A stretch of 64,000 nucleotides of DNA from Acidimicrobiaceae bacterium (lineage in GTDB: Bacteria > Actinomycetota > Acidimicrobiia > Acidimicrobiales > JAUTXP01), in the NCBI GenBank assembly GCA_030837965.1, contig JAUTXP010000062.1:1-64000 (forward strand), in the 5' to 3' direction. Position numbers and translations under genes: made by a program. Positions 15,444 through 24,309 of this stretch are shown here, piece by piece. Each line of letters begins with the position of its first letter. The first letter of the stretch is position 1. A model generated the notes under the pieces. It did no database searches. It was not told where the DNA came from and worked only from the letters and a program-made list of their open reading frames with translations.

Positions 15444-16342
15444 CCGTTCTCGGTCACGGCCTGCTGGCCCACGCCGGGTCGGCAACCCATCCCTGGGCCT
15501 TCCACGCCCACCCCGACGTGTGGGCCCTCATGGCCTTCATCGTGGTCGGCTACGTCTGTGCCGTGCGCTACGTCGGCCCTCACAAGGCGGTGCCCGGCGA
15601 GCCGTTGCTGACCCGGCGCCAAGGCCTGCTGTTCGGCCTGGGCGTGCTGGCCCTGTGGGTGCATGCCGACTGGCCGGTGCACGACATCGGCGAGGGCTAC
15701 CTGTTCAGCGTGCACATGATCCAGCACACCGGGTTCACCTTGATCGCGCCGCCGCTTCTGCTGTTGGGGATGCCGGGCTGGATGACGCGCTGGCTCTTCG
15801 TCGACAACCCCAAGGTCCACGCCGTGGCCAAGCGGGTGCTGCGGCCCCTGCCCGCGGCCATCGTCTACAACCTGGTCACCGTCCTCACCCACTGGCCGGT
15901 GGTGGTCAACGCGTCGCTCACCCACCATCCGCTGCACTTCGGCGTGCACGTCGTGCTGTTCTTCAGCGCCGCGGCCATGTGGTTCCCCGTCCTCAACCGC
16001 GTGCCCGAGCTGCCCACCATGTCGCCGCCGCTGCGCATGCTCTATCTGTTCCTCCAGTCGGTGATCCCCACCATCCCCGCGTCGTTCCTCACCTTCGGCG
16101 ACCGGCCGCTGTACTCGTACTACGCGCACGTGCCCCACGTGCTGCACCTGTCGGCCGTGGACGACCAGCAGTTGGCCGGCGCGCTGATGAAGGTCTACGC
16201 AGGGTCCATCCTGTGGGGCGTGATCATCGGCGTCTTCTTCCGGTGGTACGCGGCCGAGCAGCCGCCCCGGCGCAGGCCCGACGCGGTGCTCACGTGGGAC
16301 GACGTGCAGATGGAGCTGGACCGCTCGTCGCCCGCCGGGTAG
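15434..16342 (+). CDS. ctaG: cytochrome c oxidase assembly factor CtaG (caa3 type)
   Basis: 302 residues from GTG 15434, overlapping the COX4-like gene by 10 bp. About seven membrane helices contain many conserved His residues (HADWPVHDIGEGYLFSVHM, QHTGFTLIAPPLLLLG, THWPVVVN, HHPLHFGVHV) typical of the caa3-type CtaG/YtmG family. It is needed to build the copper centres of the oxidase. Confidence 0.9.
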   Translation: MGLTVLGHGLLAHAGSATHPWAFHAHPDVWALMAFIVVGYVCAVRYVGPHKAVPGEPLLTRRQGLLFGLGVLALWVHADWPVHDIGEGYLFSVHMIQHTGFTLIAPPLLLLGMPGWMTRWLFVDNPKVHAVAKRVLRPLPAAIVYNLVTVLTHWPVVVNASLTHHPLHFGVHVVLFFSAAAMWFPVLNRVPELPTMSPPLRMLYLFLQSVIPTIPASFLTFGDRPLYSYYAHVPHVLHLSAVDDQQLAGALMKVYAGSILWGVIIGVFFRWYAAEQPPRRRPDAVLTWDDVQMELDRSSPAG

Positions 16343-16352
16343 CGGTTCGTTC

Positions 16353-16862
16353 ATGCGACGGCCGCTCGTCTTCGTGGTGGTCGCGGTGGTGGTCGTGGTC
16401 GGCGGCTTCCTCGCCTTTCGCCCGGCGTCGTCGGGAACGTCACACGTGGCCGCGGTGGGCGCGGCCGCACCCGGGTTCACCACCTTCGACCTGGACGGCA
16501 AGCGGGTGCGGCTGGGCGACGTGCACGAGCCCGTCCTGTTGAACTTCTGGGCCTCGTGGTGCATCCCGTGCCGCACCGAGTTCCCCATGCTGGCCAAGGT
16601 CAACGGGCACGGGGCCCGGGTGCTGGGCGTGGTGTTTCGCGACTCGACCGGCGACGCCCGCGCCTTTATGCGCGACCAGCACGCCACCTGGCCCGGCCTG
16701 CTCGACCCGCAGAGCAGGATCGCCGCGGCCTACGACGTGCACCCCAAGCCCGGCATCCCGGTCACCTATGCCATCGACGCCGCCGGCATCGTGCGGGCCA
16801 AGCACCTCGGTCCATTGACCGAGGACGACCTGTCGTCCCTGCTGGCCAAACTCCACCCCTGA
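16353..16862 (+). CDS. TlpA-like thiol-disulfide oxidoreductase
   Basis: 169 residues. One N-terminal signal-anchor helix is followed by a thioredoxin fold with NFWASWCIPCRTEFPML and the cis-Pro region KPGIPVTYAID. It follows ctaG by 10 bp and ends the respiratory operon. It is probably the ResA/TlpA partner for Cu-A or cytochrome c maturation of CtaC. A family-B hairpin lies 22 bp after its stop. Confidence 0.88.
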   Translation: MRRPLVFVVVAVVVVVGGFLAFRPASSGTSHVAAVGAAAPGFTTFDLDGKRVRLGDVHEPVLLNFWASWCIPCRTEFPMLAKVNGHGARVLGVVFRDSTGDARAFMRDQHATWPGLLDPQSRIAAAYDVHPKPGIPVTYAIDAAGIVRAKHLGPLTEDDLSSLLAKLHP

Positions 16863-16883
16863 CCCCCCGCCCTTCTCGTCGGA

Positions 16884-16926
16884 CTGGAGGACATAGCCAC
16901 CCGCTGGGTGTTCCTATGTCCTCCAG
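16884..16926. terminator. 43-nt hairpin repeat, family B copy 2
   Basis: CTGGAGGACATA and TATGTCCTCCAG arms enclose a loop with an inner ACCC/GGGT stem. It lies between the convergent stops of the thioredoxin-like and ABC permease genes, so it probably works as a bidirectional terminator. There is no U-tract. Confidence 0.8.
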
Positions 16927-16941
16927 ACGCGGGGGATGGGG

Positions 16942-17664
16942 CTACTCCCAGCGGAAGGTGAGGGCGGCCGCGACCGGGGCGACCACGGCCCACGCGGCCA
17001 GCACGGCCCAGGCCCGGCCGGGCACGGCGCCACCGCCGAGGGCGGAGTGCAGCGCGTCCGACAAGGCCGCCGCGGGCAGGGCCCGGGCGACGGTTCGCAA
17101 CCCGCCGGGCAGCTTGGCCAGCGGGACCACCATGCCGCCGAGCAGCAGCAGCACGAGGTAGAGCCCGTTGGCCGCGGCCAGCGTGGTCATGGCGGGCAGG
17201 GCGCCGGCCATGAGCAGGCCCAGTCCGGCGAATGCGACAGTGGCCAGGACCACTGCGCCCGCGGCCACGGCCATGTCGGCCCCACCTGCATGCCACCCCA
17301 ACGCCAGCGCCACCGGCACCAGCACGCCGACCTGCACGACCTCGACCACCACGATGGCCGCCGTCTTGGCCGCCAACAGTGCAGGCCGGCCCAACGGCGT
17401 CGACCCCAGCCGCTTCAACACGAGGTACTGCCGCTCGAACCCGGTGGCGATGGCCAGGCTCACCATGGCCGTGGACATGACGGCCAGGGCCAGCACGCCG
17501 GGGGCGAGGAAGTCGACTGGGTCCTTGGTACCGGTGGGCAGCACGTCCACCAACGAGAAGAAGACGAGCAGCAGCACGGGGATGCCGAGGGCGAGCAGCA
17601 CCGACTCCCCGCGTCGCAGGGTCATCGCCACCTCGGCCCGTGCCTGGGCCGCGAACCGCCTCAC
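16942..17664 (-). CDS. ABC-2 type transporter permease
   Basis: 240 residues from GTG 17664, which overlaps the ATPase stop (GTGA). Six membrane helices follow a short cytosolic N-terminus, with the ABC-2 pattern FLAPGVLALAVMSTAMVS and a GGMVVPLAKLPGGLRTVARALP stretch before the last helices. It forms an exporter with the ATPase upstream. Substrate is unknown; such pairs commonly export antibiotics, lipids or polysaccharides. Confidence 0.88.
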   Translation of the reverse strand: MRRFAAQARAEVAMTLRRGESVLLALGIPVLLLVFFSLVDVLPTGTKDPVDFLAPGVLALAVMSTAMVSLAIATGFERQYLVLKRLGSTPLGRPALLAAKTAAIVVVEVVQVGVLVPVALALGWHAGGADMAVAAGAVVLATVAFAGLGLLMAGALPAMTTLAAANGLYLVLLLLGGMVVPLAKLPGGLRTVARALPAAALSDALHSALGGGAVPGRAWAVLAAWAVVAPVAAALTFRWE

Positions 17665-18572
17665 GACGGGCCGCTCGACGTGAGCCGCAGGAACACGTCC
17701 TCCAATGTCTGGCGCCCGGCCCGCAGGTCGGCCAAGGGCAGGTCGTGCTCGGCCAGCCATGCGGTCAAGGCGGCCACGTTGCCAGGTGTGGCCGGTATCG
17801 ACGCCACGTACTCGCCGGGGCGCTCTTCGATCACGGCAGCACCGCCCAACGCGGCGCCCAAGCCGGCTGCGTCGATCCCGGGCGGCGCGCCGAAGCGCAC
17901 GTGGTCGCCTGCCGCGGCCGTCATCAACTCGGCTGGCGGGCCCGCGGCCACCACCCGGCCCTTGTCGATGATCACCACCCGGTCGGCCAAGCGCTCGGCC
18001 TCGTCCAGGTAGTGGGTCGTCAGCACCACGCACACGCCGTCGTCGCGCAACGAGCGCACCACGCCCCACAGCGTCTGGCGGGCGGCCGGGTCCATGCCCG
18101 CGGTGGGCTCGTCCAAGAAGGCGACCGACGGCCTGCCCACCAAGGCCAGCGCCAGCGACAGCCGCTGCTGCTCGCCTCCTGACAGCCTGCGGAACGGCGT
18201 GCGGGCCACCGGCTCCAAGCCCACCTGCGCCAACAGCTCGTCGGCCGGCATCGGAGCGTCGTAGTACGACGCGAACAGCCGCAGCGCGTCCCGCGCGTTC
18301 ATGGTCGGGTACACGCCGCCGCGCTGAAGCATCACCCCGACGCGCGGCGCCACGCGCCTCCGGTCGGCCACCGGATCGAGGCCGAGCACGCGCACCTGGC
18401 CCCCATGCGGTCTGCGGTAGCCCTCCAACGTCTCCACCGTCGTGGTCTTGCCCGCGCCGTTCGGGCCGAGCAGTCCGAGCACCGTTCCGGCCTCGGCCGA
18501 GAACGACACGCCGTCGACAGCGCACACGTCGCCATAGCGGACGACGAGGTCCTCAACCTCGACGGCAGGCAC
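17661..18572 (-). CDS. ABC transporter ATP-binding protein (DrrA/CcmA-like)
   Basis: 303 residues. Walker A GLLGPNGAGKTTTVE, Q-loop region, signature LSGGEQQRL, Walker B VAFLDEPTAGMDP and the H-loop TTHYLDEAE are all present. The extra C-terminal 80 residues are typical of ABC-2 exporters of the DrrA group. It is divergent from serS, with only 27 bp between the two start codons. Confidence 0.92.
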   Translation of the reverse strand: MPAVEVEDLVVRYGDVCAVDGVSFSAEAGTVLGLLGPNGAGKTTTVETLEGYRRPHGGQVRVLGLDPVADRRRVAPRVGVMLQRGGVYPTMNARDALRLFASYYDAPMPADELLAQVGLEPVARTPFRRLSGGEQQRLSLALALVGRPSVAFLDEPTAGMDPAARQTLWGVVRSLRDDGVCVVLTTHYLDEAERLADRVVIIDKGRVVAAGPPAELMTAAAGDHVRFGAPPGIDAAGLGAALGGAAVIEERPGEYVASIPATPGNVAALTAWLAEHDLPLADLRAGRQTLEDVFLRLTSSGPS

Positions 18573-18599
18573 GGACTCGCACGCTACCGTTCAGCCGTC

Positions 18600-19886
18600 A
18601 TGATCGACATTCGCAGCCTGCGCACGGATTTCGAGGCCACCAAGGCCGCGCTGGCCCGCAAGAAGGTCGACCCGGCCGACGTCGACCGGGCCGTGGCGCT
18701 GGACGGCAGGCTGCGCGATCTGGCCACCCAACGCGACGAGCTGCGGGCCCAGGTCAACACGCTCTCCAAGCAGGTCGGCCAAGCCCGGCGCGACGGTGAC
18801 GCGGCCACGGGCGACCAGCTCATGGCCGACAGCAGGCGGCTGGGCGACGAGGAGTCGAAGCTGGCCGACGAGGCCGCCGCGGTCGAGGCCGACCTGCGCG
18901 ACCTGCTCCTGCGCATCCCCAACGTGCCGTCCGACTCGGCGCCCGACGGCGACACCGACGCCGACAATCCGGTCCTGCGCATCCAGAACTACGCACCAGA
19001 ACGCTTCGGCGACCACCAACGGATTCCGCACTGGGAGATCGGCGCCGCCCTCGGCATCCTCGACCTCGAGCGGGCGGTGAAGATCTCGGGCTCCATGTTC
19101 TCCATGTTCCGCGGGCCGGGCGCCACCCTGGCCCGGGCCTTGTGCCAACTGGCATTGGACCGCAACGCCGACGCCTTCGAAGAGGTGCGTCCGCCCACCC
19201 TCGTCACGTCGGCCACCCTCACCGCCACTGGCCAGTTGCCGAAGTTCGCGGACGACGCCTACCACATCGAGCGCGACGACCTGTGGGCCGTGCCCACGGC
19301 CGAGGTCCCACTCACATCCCTGGCCAGAGACGAGATCCTCGACGAGGCCGACCTTCCCACCCGCCTCATGGCCTATACGCCGTGCTATCGCCGCGAGGCG
19401 GGATCGGCAGGCAGGGACACGCGCGGACTGCTGCGCGTCCACGAGTTCGACAAGGTCGAGATCCTCGCCTACACCACGCCGGAACAGGCCCCCGCCATGC
19501 TCGACGAGTTGGTGGCCAGGGCCGAAGGCACGATCGACGCCCTGGGGCTGGCCTATCGGGTCATCGAGATCTGCGTGGGCGACCTGGGCCAGTCCCACCA
19601 CCGCTCCTATGACATCGAGGTCTATGCGCCGGGGTGCGACATGTGGCTGGAGGTGTCGTCGGTCTCCTGGTTCAGCGACTACCAGGCCCGTCGGGCCAAC
19701 ATCCGCTACCGTCCGAGCGAGGGCAAGGGCACCGCTCTCGTCCACACGCTCAACGGCTCGGCCTTGGCCGTGCCCAGGGTGTGGGCCGCGCTGGTCGAGA
19801 CGTATCGACGAGACGACGGGTCCGTCGTCGTTCCCGACGCGCTGCGCCCGTACTTCCGCGGCATGGAGCGCATCGAGGCCCGGTGA
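18600..19886 (+). CDS. serS: seryl-tRNA synthetase
   Basis: 428 residues, normal length. Residues 1-110 are the N-terminal coiled-coil arm that binds the long variable arm of tRNA-Ser. Class II motifs follow: motif 2 YRREAGSAGRDTRGLLRVHEF, the CVGDLGQSHHRSYDIEVYAPG substrate region, and motif 3 HTLNGSALAVPRVWAALVET. The GQSHHRSYD segment is more divergent than usual GFSAAKTYD types. A TACCGT box lies 9 bp before ATG 18600. The zur gene overlaps its stop. Confidence 0.95.
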   Translation: MIDIRSLRTDFEATKAALARKKVDPADVDRAVALDGRLRDLATQRDELRAQVNTLSKQVGQARRDGDAATGDQLMADSRRLGDEESKLADEAAAVEADLRDLLLRIPNVPSDSAPDGDTDADNPVLRIQNYAPERFGDHQRIPHWEIGAALGILDLERAVKISGSMFSMFRGPGATLARALCQLALDRNADAFEEVRPPTLVTSATLTATGQLPKFADDAYHIERDDLWAVPTAEVPLTSLARDEILDEADLPTRLMAYTPCYRREAGSAGRDTRGLLRVHEFDKVEILAYTTPEQAPAMLDELVARAEGTIDALGLAYRVIEICVGDLGQSHHRSYDIEVYAPGCDMWLEVSSVSWFSDYQARRANIRYRPSEGKGTALVHTLNGSALAVPRVWAALVETYRRDDGSVVVPDALRPYFRGMERIEAR

Positions 19887-20335
19887 TCTCTGGAGGCCAG
19901 GGCCGGGAGGTCCACTCGGCCGCGGCCGCCCGCCTGGGCGATGTGGGCCAGCGCTACACGTCGGGCCGGCGGGCCCTGGTCCATGCCCTCACCATGTTCA
20001 CCGGCCCGGTCACGGTCGACACCATCCGCAGTTGGCAGCCGCTGGCCCTCAGTTCGTTGTACCGCAACCTGACCGTGCTCGAAGAGGCGGGAGTGGTCCG
20101 CCGGGTGGCGACCCACGACGAGGCGCCCCGCTACGAGTTGAACGAGGACCTCACCGAGCATCATCACCACTTGGTCTGCACGTCGTGTGGGCTGGTCGAG
20201 GACTTCGTCTTCCCGCCCGCACTGGAGCGGGCCGTGGCCAAGGCCGGAGCCGCCGCCGGTCGGGCCATGGACTTCGACACGGCCGAGCACCATCTGGAGC
20301 TGATCGGACTTTGCCGGGGGTGCCGCGCCGGATAA
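19883..20335 (+). CDS. zur: Fur-family zinc uptake regulator (Zur)
   Basis: 150 residues from GTG 19883, overlapping the serS stop by 3 bp. The winged helix with SSLYRNLTVLEEAGVV is the Fur-family DNA-reading helix. The dimerisation domain has HHHHLVCTSCG and a final CRGC, giving a CxxC ... CxxC structural zinc site. Immediate linkage to znuACB identifies it as Zur rather than an iron Fur. Its own stop codon lies inside the operator of the next operon. Confidence 0.9.
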   Translation: MISGGQGREVHSAAAARLGDVGQRYTSGRRALVHALTMFTGPVTVDTIRSWQPLALSSLYRNLTVLEEAGVVRRVATHDEAPRYELNEDLTEHHHHLVCTSCGLVEDFVFPPALERAVAKAGAAAGRAMDFDTAEHHLELIGLCRGCRAG

Positions 20336-20354
20336 GAATGAGAATCATTCTTAT
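20332..20354 (+). promoter_or_regulatory. Zur/Fur-type operator
   Basis: Perfect 10-bp inverted arms ATAAGAATGA and TCATTCTTAT are separated by GAA. This is the A/T-rich Fur/Zur box layout and stands out sharply in the G+C-rich surroundings. The arms contain the zur stop codon (TAA 20333-20335) and the site ends 28 bp before the znuA start. Zur with zinc bound probably represses znuACB here. Confidence 0.88.
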
Positions 20355-20381
20355 TTTGGCGGTAGCAGCAGGGAGGGTCTG

Positions 20382-21239
20382 GTGACGCGGCGACCGGTGT
20401 GTCGGCGGCTCGTGGTCGCGGCCGTGGCCGCCGCCGTGCCTGTGTTCGTGCTCGCAGCCGGGTGTGGATCAGATGGCGGAGGGGCCAGTCGGCCTGCCCA
20501 GGACGGCCGCCCGACAGTCGTGGCTGGCTTCTTCGCCTTGGCCGACGTCGTCCGGGCCGTCGCCGGACCTGGGGTGCGCGTCGTGGACCTGACACCGCCG
20601 GGCGTCGAGCCCCACGACCTCGAACTGTCGACCAGGCAGGTCGACGAGGTGCAGGACGCCGACGCGGTTGTGATCATGGCCCGGGCCTTTCAGCCCGCCG
20701 TGCAGCGGGCCGCCAACCGGGCCAAGGGCACGGTCGTGCGCGTGGCCATCCCTGACGCCGACCCGCACATCTGGCTCGACCCCGTGCGCATGCAGGACGT
20801 GGCCCAACAGGTCGCCGCAGCCATGCCCGGCGGGCACGCCGACGCCAGCGGGTTCGTGGCCCGACTGCAAGAGCTCGACCGTGCCTACCGCGACGGATTG
20901 CGGGACTGCGATCGGAGGACCATCGTGACCGCCCATGCTGCGTTCGGCTTCCTGGCCAAGCGATACGGCTTGGAGCAGGAGGCCATCACCGGACTGTCGC
21001 CCGAGGCCGAGCCCGACCCGAAGCGGCTGGCCCAGGTGGCCGATATCGTCCGCCGCACTGGGACGACGACTGTGTTCAGCGAGGAGCTGGTGTCGCCCAA
21101 GGTGGCCAAGGCCTTGGCTCGGGAGGCGGGCGTGAAGGTGGACGTGCTCAACCCGCTGGAGTCGGGGAGGCCGGGGACGTATCTGACCGCCATGGGCGAG
21201 AACCTGCGTCGGCTCCGCGCCGCGTTGGGGTGCCGATGA
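20382..21239 (+). CDS. znuA: zinc ABC transporter substrate-binding lipoprotein
   Basis: 285 residues from GTG 20382 with GGGAGGG upstream. The signal peptide ends in a lipobox-like LAAGC. The cluster A-I (ZnuA) pattern shows ligand His residues in GVEPHDLELS, DADPHIWLDP and VTAHAAFGFLAKRYG, with a C-terminal FSEELVSPK acidic ligand. The usual long His-rich loop is missing. It captures extracytoplasmic Zn for ZnuBC. Confidence 0.9.
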   Translation: MTRRPVCRRLVVAAVAAAVPVFVLAAGCGSDGGGASRPAQDGRPTVVAGFFALADVVRAVAGPGVRVVDLTPPGVEPHDLELSTRQVDEVQDADAVVIMARAFQPAVQRAANRAKGTVVRVAIPDADPHIWLDPVRMQDVAQQVAAAMPGGHADASGFVARLQELDRAYRDGLRDCDRRTIVTAHAAFGFLAKRYGLEQEAITGLSPEAEPDPKRLAQVADIVRRTGTTTVFSEELVSPKVAKALAREAGVKVDVLNPLESGRPGTYLTAMGENLRRLRAALGCR

Positions 21240-22006
21240 CCAGCGACGCCGTCCTGCGGGCCGAGCACTTGGGCTTCTCATACGGGGACCAGCGCGTGGT
21301 AGACGACGTGTCGTTGGCCGTGGCGCCGGGCGAGTTCGTGGCCCTCGTCGGTCCGAACGGGGCAGGGAAGTCCACGTTGTTGCGGCTGTTGCTGGGCCTG
21401 CTCGAACCCACGTCGGGGTGGGTTCGGCTGTTCGGCGAGCCGCCCAAGGAGATGCGGGACCGGTGGCGGCTGGGGTACGTGCCGCAACGCCTGGCCGTGC
21501 CCGCCGACCTGCCTGCGACCGTGGCCGAAGTGGTGGCCGCGGGCAGGCTGGCCCGCACCGGCTGGCGGAGGCGCTTTCGGGCTGCGGACCGCATCGAGAT
21601 CGAGCACGCCATGGAGTCGGTGTCGCTGCTCGACCTGCGGGACCGGCCCGTGCGCGAGCTTTCGGGTGGGCAGCAACAGCGCGCCTTCATCGCCAAGGCC
21701 CTGGCGGGCCAGCCCGATCTGCTCGTCTTGGACGAGCCGGTGGCGGGCGTGGACGCCGAGTCGCAAGAGCGGTTCCGCGACTCCCTCGTGCACTTGGTGC
21801 GCATGCACGCCGCCGCGGTGCTGCTCGTGTCGCATGAGCTGGGCGCGGTGGCCGACGATTTGAACCGAGTGGTCGTGGTCCGCGGCGGGCGGGTGTTCTT
21901 CGACGGGCCGCCTGCCGACCTGGCCGCCACTGGGGTGAGCCTCGGCGTGCACACGCAGGACCTGCCCTTGTGGCTGGAGTCGCTCCCGCCCCACAAGGAC
22001 CACTGA
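21236..22006 (+). CDS. znuC: zinc ABC transporter ATPase
   Basis: 256 residues from ATG 21236, overlapping the znuA stop by 4 bp. Walker A ALVGPNGAGKSTLLR, signature ELSGGQQQRAFIAKAL, Walker B LLVLDEPVAGVD and H-loop VSHELGAV are present. It powers the ZnuB permease. Confidence 0.93.
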   Translation: MTSDAVLRAEHLGFSYGDQRVVDDVSLAVAPGEFVALVGPNGAGKSTLLRLLLGLLEPTSGWVRLFGEPPKEMRDRWRLGYVPQRLAVPADLPATVAEVVAAGRLARTGWRRRFRAADRIEIEHAMESVSLLDLRDRPVRELSGGQQQRAFIAKALAGQPDLLVLDEPVAGVDAESQERFRDSLVHLVRMHAAAVLLVSHELGAVADDLNRVVVVRGGRVFFDGPPADLAATGVSLGVHTQDLPLWLESLPPHKDH

Positions 22007-22009
22007 CTC

Positions 22010-22849
22010 ATGCTGCCGCTGCCCTATCCGTTCGACCGCGACTACATGCAACTGGCCTTGGTGGCCGGGCTGGCTGTGGGCGCCACCGCGCCCTTGATCG
22101 GCGCCTTCCTCGTGCAGAAGCGCTTGTCCCTGCTGGGCGACGGCATGGGCCACCTCGCCTTCGCGGGCGTGGCCGCCGGGCTGCTGCTCGGGGTGTGGCC
22201 GGTACCCATCGCGTTGGCGGTTGCAGTCGCGGGCGCAGTCGCCATCGAGCGGTTGCGCAGGGGCGGACGGACCAGCGGCGATCTGGCCCTGGCCCTCGTC
22301 TTCTACTCGGGCATCGCCGCGGGCGTGGTGCTGGCAGGCCGGTCGGGCTCGTTCAACGCCAGCATCCTGGGCTACCTGTTCGGCTCCGTCCTCACCGTGA
22401 GCAACGCCGACGCCGTCACTGTGGTCGTGCTCGGGCTGGCCGTGCTGATCGTGTTGGCCGTCATGGGCCGCGTGCTGTTCGCCGTCGTGTTGGACGAGGA
22501 GTCGGCTCGGGTCGCAGGGCTGCCCGTCGACGGCGTCAACACCTTGCTGGCGGTGCTCGCCGCGGTGACGGTGGTGGCGGCCATGCGCGTGGTGGGCGTG
22601 CTGCTGGTGGCGGCCATGATGGTCCTGCCCGTGGCCGCGTCACAGGTGGTGGCATCGTCGTTTCGTCGAGCGGTGACGCTGGCCATGGCCATCGGAGTCG
22701 GCGCCGTCGTCGTGGGCCTGGGCCTGGCCCGGGTCTGGGCCCTGCCTCCCGGAGGCACCATCGTGCTGGTCACCGCGGCCGTCTACGCCGTGTTGTCCGT
22801 GGTCCGGTCGACGGCCCGATCGGCCATCCGGTTCCGGCCCCGCGCCTGA
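22010..22849 (+). CDS. znuB: zinc ABC transporter permease
   Basis: 279 residues starting three bases after the znuC stop. About eight helices of the ABC-3 metal permease family are visible, with FLVQKRLSLLGDGMGHLAFAG and NASILGYLFGSVLTVS characteristic of ZnuB/MntB proteins. It completes the Zur-controlled zinc importer. Confidence 0.92.
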   Translation: MLPLPYPFDRDYMQLALVAGLAVGATAPLIGAFLVQKRLSLLGDGMGHLAFAGVAAGLLLGVWPVPIALAVAVAGAVAIERLRRGGRTSGDLALALVFYSGIAAGVVLAGRSGSFNASILGYLFGSVLTVSNADAVTVVVLGLAVLIVLAVMGRVLFAVVLDEESARVAGLPVDGVNTLLAVLAAVTVVAAMRVVGVLLVAAMMVLPVAASQVVASSFRRAVTLAMAIGVGAVVVGLGLARVWALPPGGTIVLVTAAVYAVLSVVRSTARSAIRFRPRA

Positions 22850-22882
22850 GCCCGGCGGATCAGGCCAGGCCGATCAGGCCGG

Positions 22883-23662
22883 TCAGGTGGACGCGACGCG
22901 GACGTCGCGGGGGCCGGGCACGCGGGTATGGGCCAAGCCGTGTCGGTCGCACGCCAAGGCGAACAGGCGGGCGTCGCGCACGGCACAGCCCTTCGGGTCG
23001 TTGTTGAAGAACACGAACACGTCGGGCTCACGGCCGAACACCTCGGCCAGGGTCTCGGCCCAGCGGTCCAACGCCCGCTCGCCGTAACAGGGCTGGGGCG
23101 TGGCCTTGCCCTCGTGCAGGCGGAGATAGCCCCAGTCCGCGGTGCGCACCACGGGCGTGCGCCGGCGCGGGGTGTCGGCCAGGCAGAAGGCGGCGCCGTA
23201 CCGGCGCAGCACGTCGTAGGTCTCGTCGGTGAACCAGCTCTCGTGGCGGAACTCCACGGCCACGCGCACGTCGTCGGGGAAGAGGCTCAACGTGTGGTCC
23301 AGCTCGGGCAGCCGCTCGGCTTGCAGGTTGGGCGGAAGCTGCAACAGGACAGGACCGAGCTTCGACCCCAGCCCGCGGGCCCGCTCCATGAAGCGCTGCA
23401 CCGGCTCGTCCGCCTCGCGCAGCCGCTTGATGTGGGTGAGGTAGCGGCTCATCTTGACGACCATCACGAAGTCGTCGGGCGTGCGCTCGGCCCAGCGCAC
23501 GAACGTCTCCGCCTTGGGCAGGCGATAGAAGGCGTTGTTGACCTCTTGGGTCTGGAAGTGCTCGGCGTAGTGCTCGAGCCAGCGGGCCTGCGGAACGTCC
23601 GACGGGTAGTACGTGCCCTTCCAAGATGCGTACTGCCAGCCGGACGTCCCGATGTAGATCAC
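22883..23662 (-). CDS. DUF72 family protein
   Basis: 259 residues. The TIM-barrel-like DUF72 pattern is clear: MIYIGTSGWQYASWKG at the N-terminus, EVNNAFYRLP, LGPVLLQLPPNL, VAVEFRHESWF, and the C-terminal DVFVFFNNDPKGCAVRDAR. Function of this widespread family is unsettled. It is convergent with znuB, 33 bp away. Confidence 0.9.
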   Translation of the reverse strand: MIYIGTSGWQYASWKGTYYPSDVPQARWLEHYAEHFQTQEVNNAFYRLPKAETFVRWAERTPDDFVMVVKMSRYLTHIKRLREADEPVQRFMERARGLGSKLGPVLLQLPPNLQAERLPELDHTLSLFPDDVRVAVEFRHESWFTDETYDVLRRYGAAFCLADTPRRRTPVVRTADWGYLRLHEGKATPQPCYGERALDRWAETLAEVFGREPDVFVFFNNDPKGCAVRDARLFALACDRHGLAHTRVPGPRDVRVAST

Positions 23663-23723
23663 GGCGATGCCACCTCGACCCGCGTCCTCGACCTGCGTCC
23701 TCGACCGCGCCCCGGCCCGACCG

Positions 23724-24293
23724 CTACCGCCGGTTGAGGACCTTGGTCACGAAGTCCTTGCCCGTGATGACCACCCGGTCGAGGACGGCCACCGGAACTC
23801 CCAACAAGATGTTGGCGGGCGGCTGGTCGGGCTGAAGGGGATGAGGCCGGGTGGGGGCGGAGTCCTTGGCCTGCTCCAAGGCCTGGCCCAACTCCTCCAA
23901 CTGCTGGACGGTCATGGCCTCGCGCACCTTCGGGAAGAGATCGTCCTCTTCCTCCTGCACGTGGTGGCGGACGTTCTCGATCATCACCGCCACCTTGGCG
24001 TCGAAGCGTTCGGCCGTGGGCGGCATCTTCTCGATCTCGCTGAGCATGACCTTCACCGCGTGATGCTCTTCGAGGGCCTCGAAGATGGTGGGCGTGCTGT
24101 CGGCCAGCGCCTCACGTACGGCTGGGTAGAAGACCTGCTCTTCGATCCCCGCATGGATCGACAACTGGGTGACGATCTTTTGGACCACGTCGCCCTTGGC
24201 CTTGGTCCCGTTGCCCTTGGCCAACTCCTCGAATCGGGAGAAGAGGGCCTCGACGTTCTGGTGGTCTTGCTTGAGAAGGGTCAGCGCATTCAT
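23724..24293 (-). CDS. hemerythrin-like protein
   Basis: 189 residues from ATG 24293, preceded by GAGGGAAGG. A four-helix bundle with hemerythrin-type His/Glu ligands is seen: LLKQDHQNVEALF, LSIHAGIEEQVFYP, EEHHAVKVML and VRHHVQEEEDDLFP. It probably holds a di-iron centre for oxygen or NO sensing or storage. A C-terminal tail of about 60 residues, Pro-rich then hydrophobic, is extra to the domain. Confidence 0.88.
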   Translation of the reverse strand: MNALTLLKQDHQNVEALFSRFEELAKGNGTKAKGDVVQKIVTQLSIHAGIEEQVFYPAVREALADSTPTIFEALEEHHAVKVMLSEIEKMPPTAERFDAKVAVMIENVRHHVQEEEDDLFPKVREAMTVQQLEELGQALEQAKDSAPTRPHPLQPDQPPANILLGVPVAVLDRVVITGKDFVTKVLNRR

Positions 24294-24309
24294 GGCCCCA
24301 GACCTTCCC

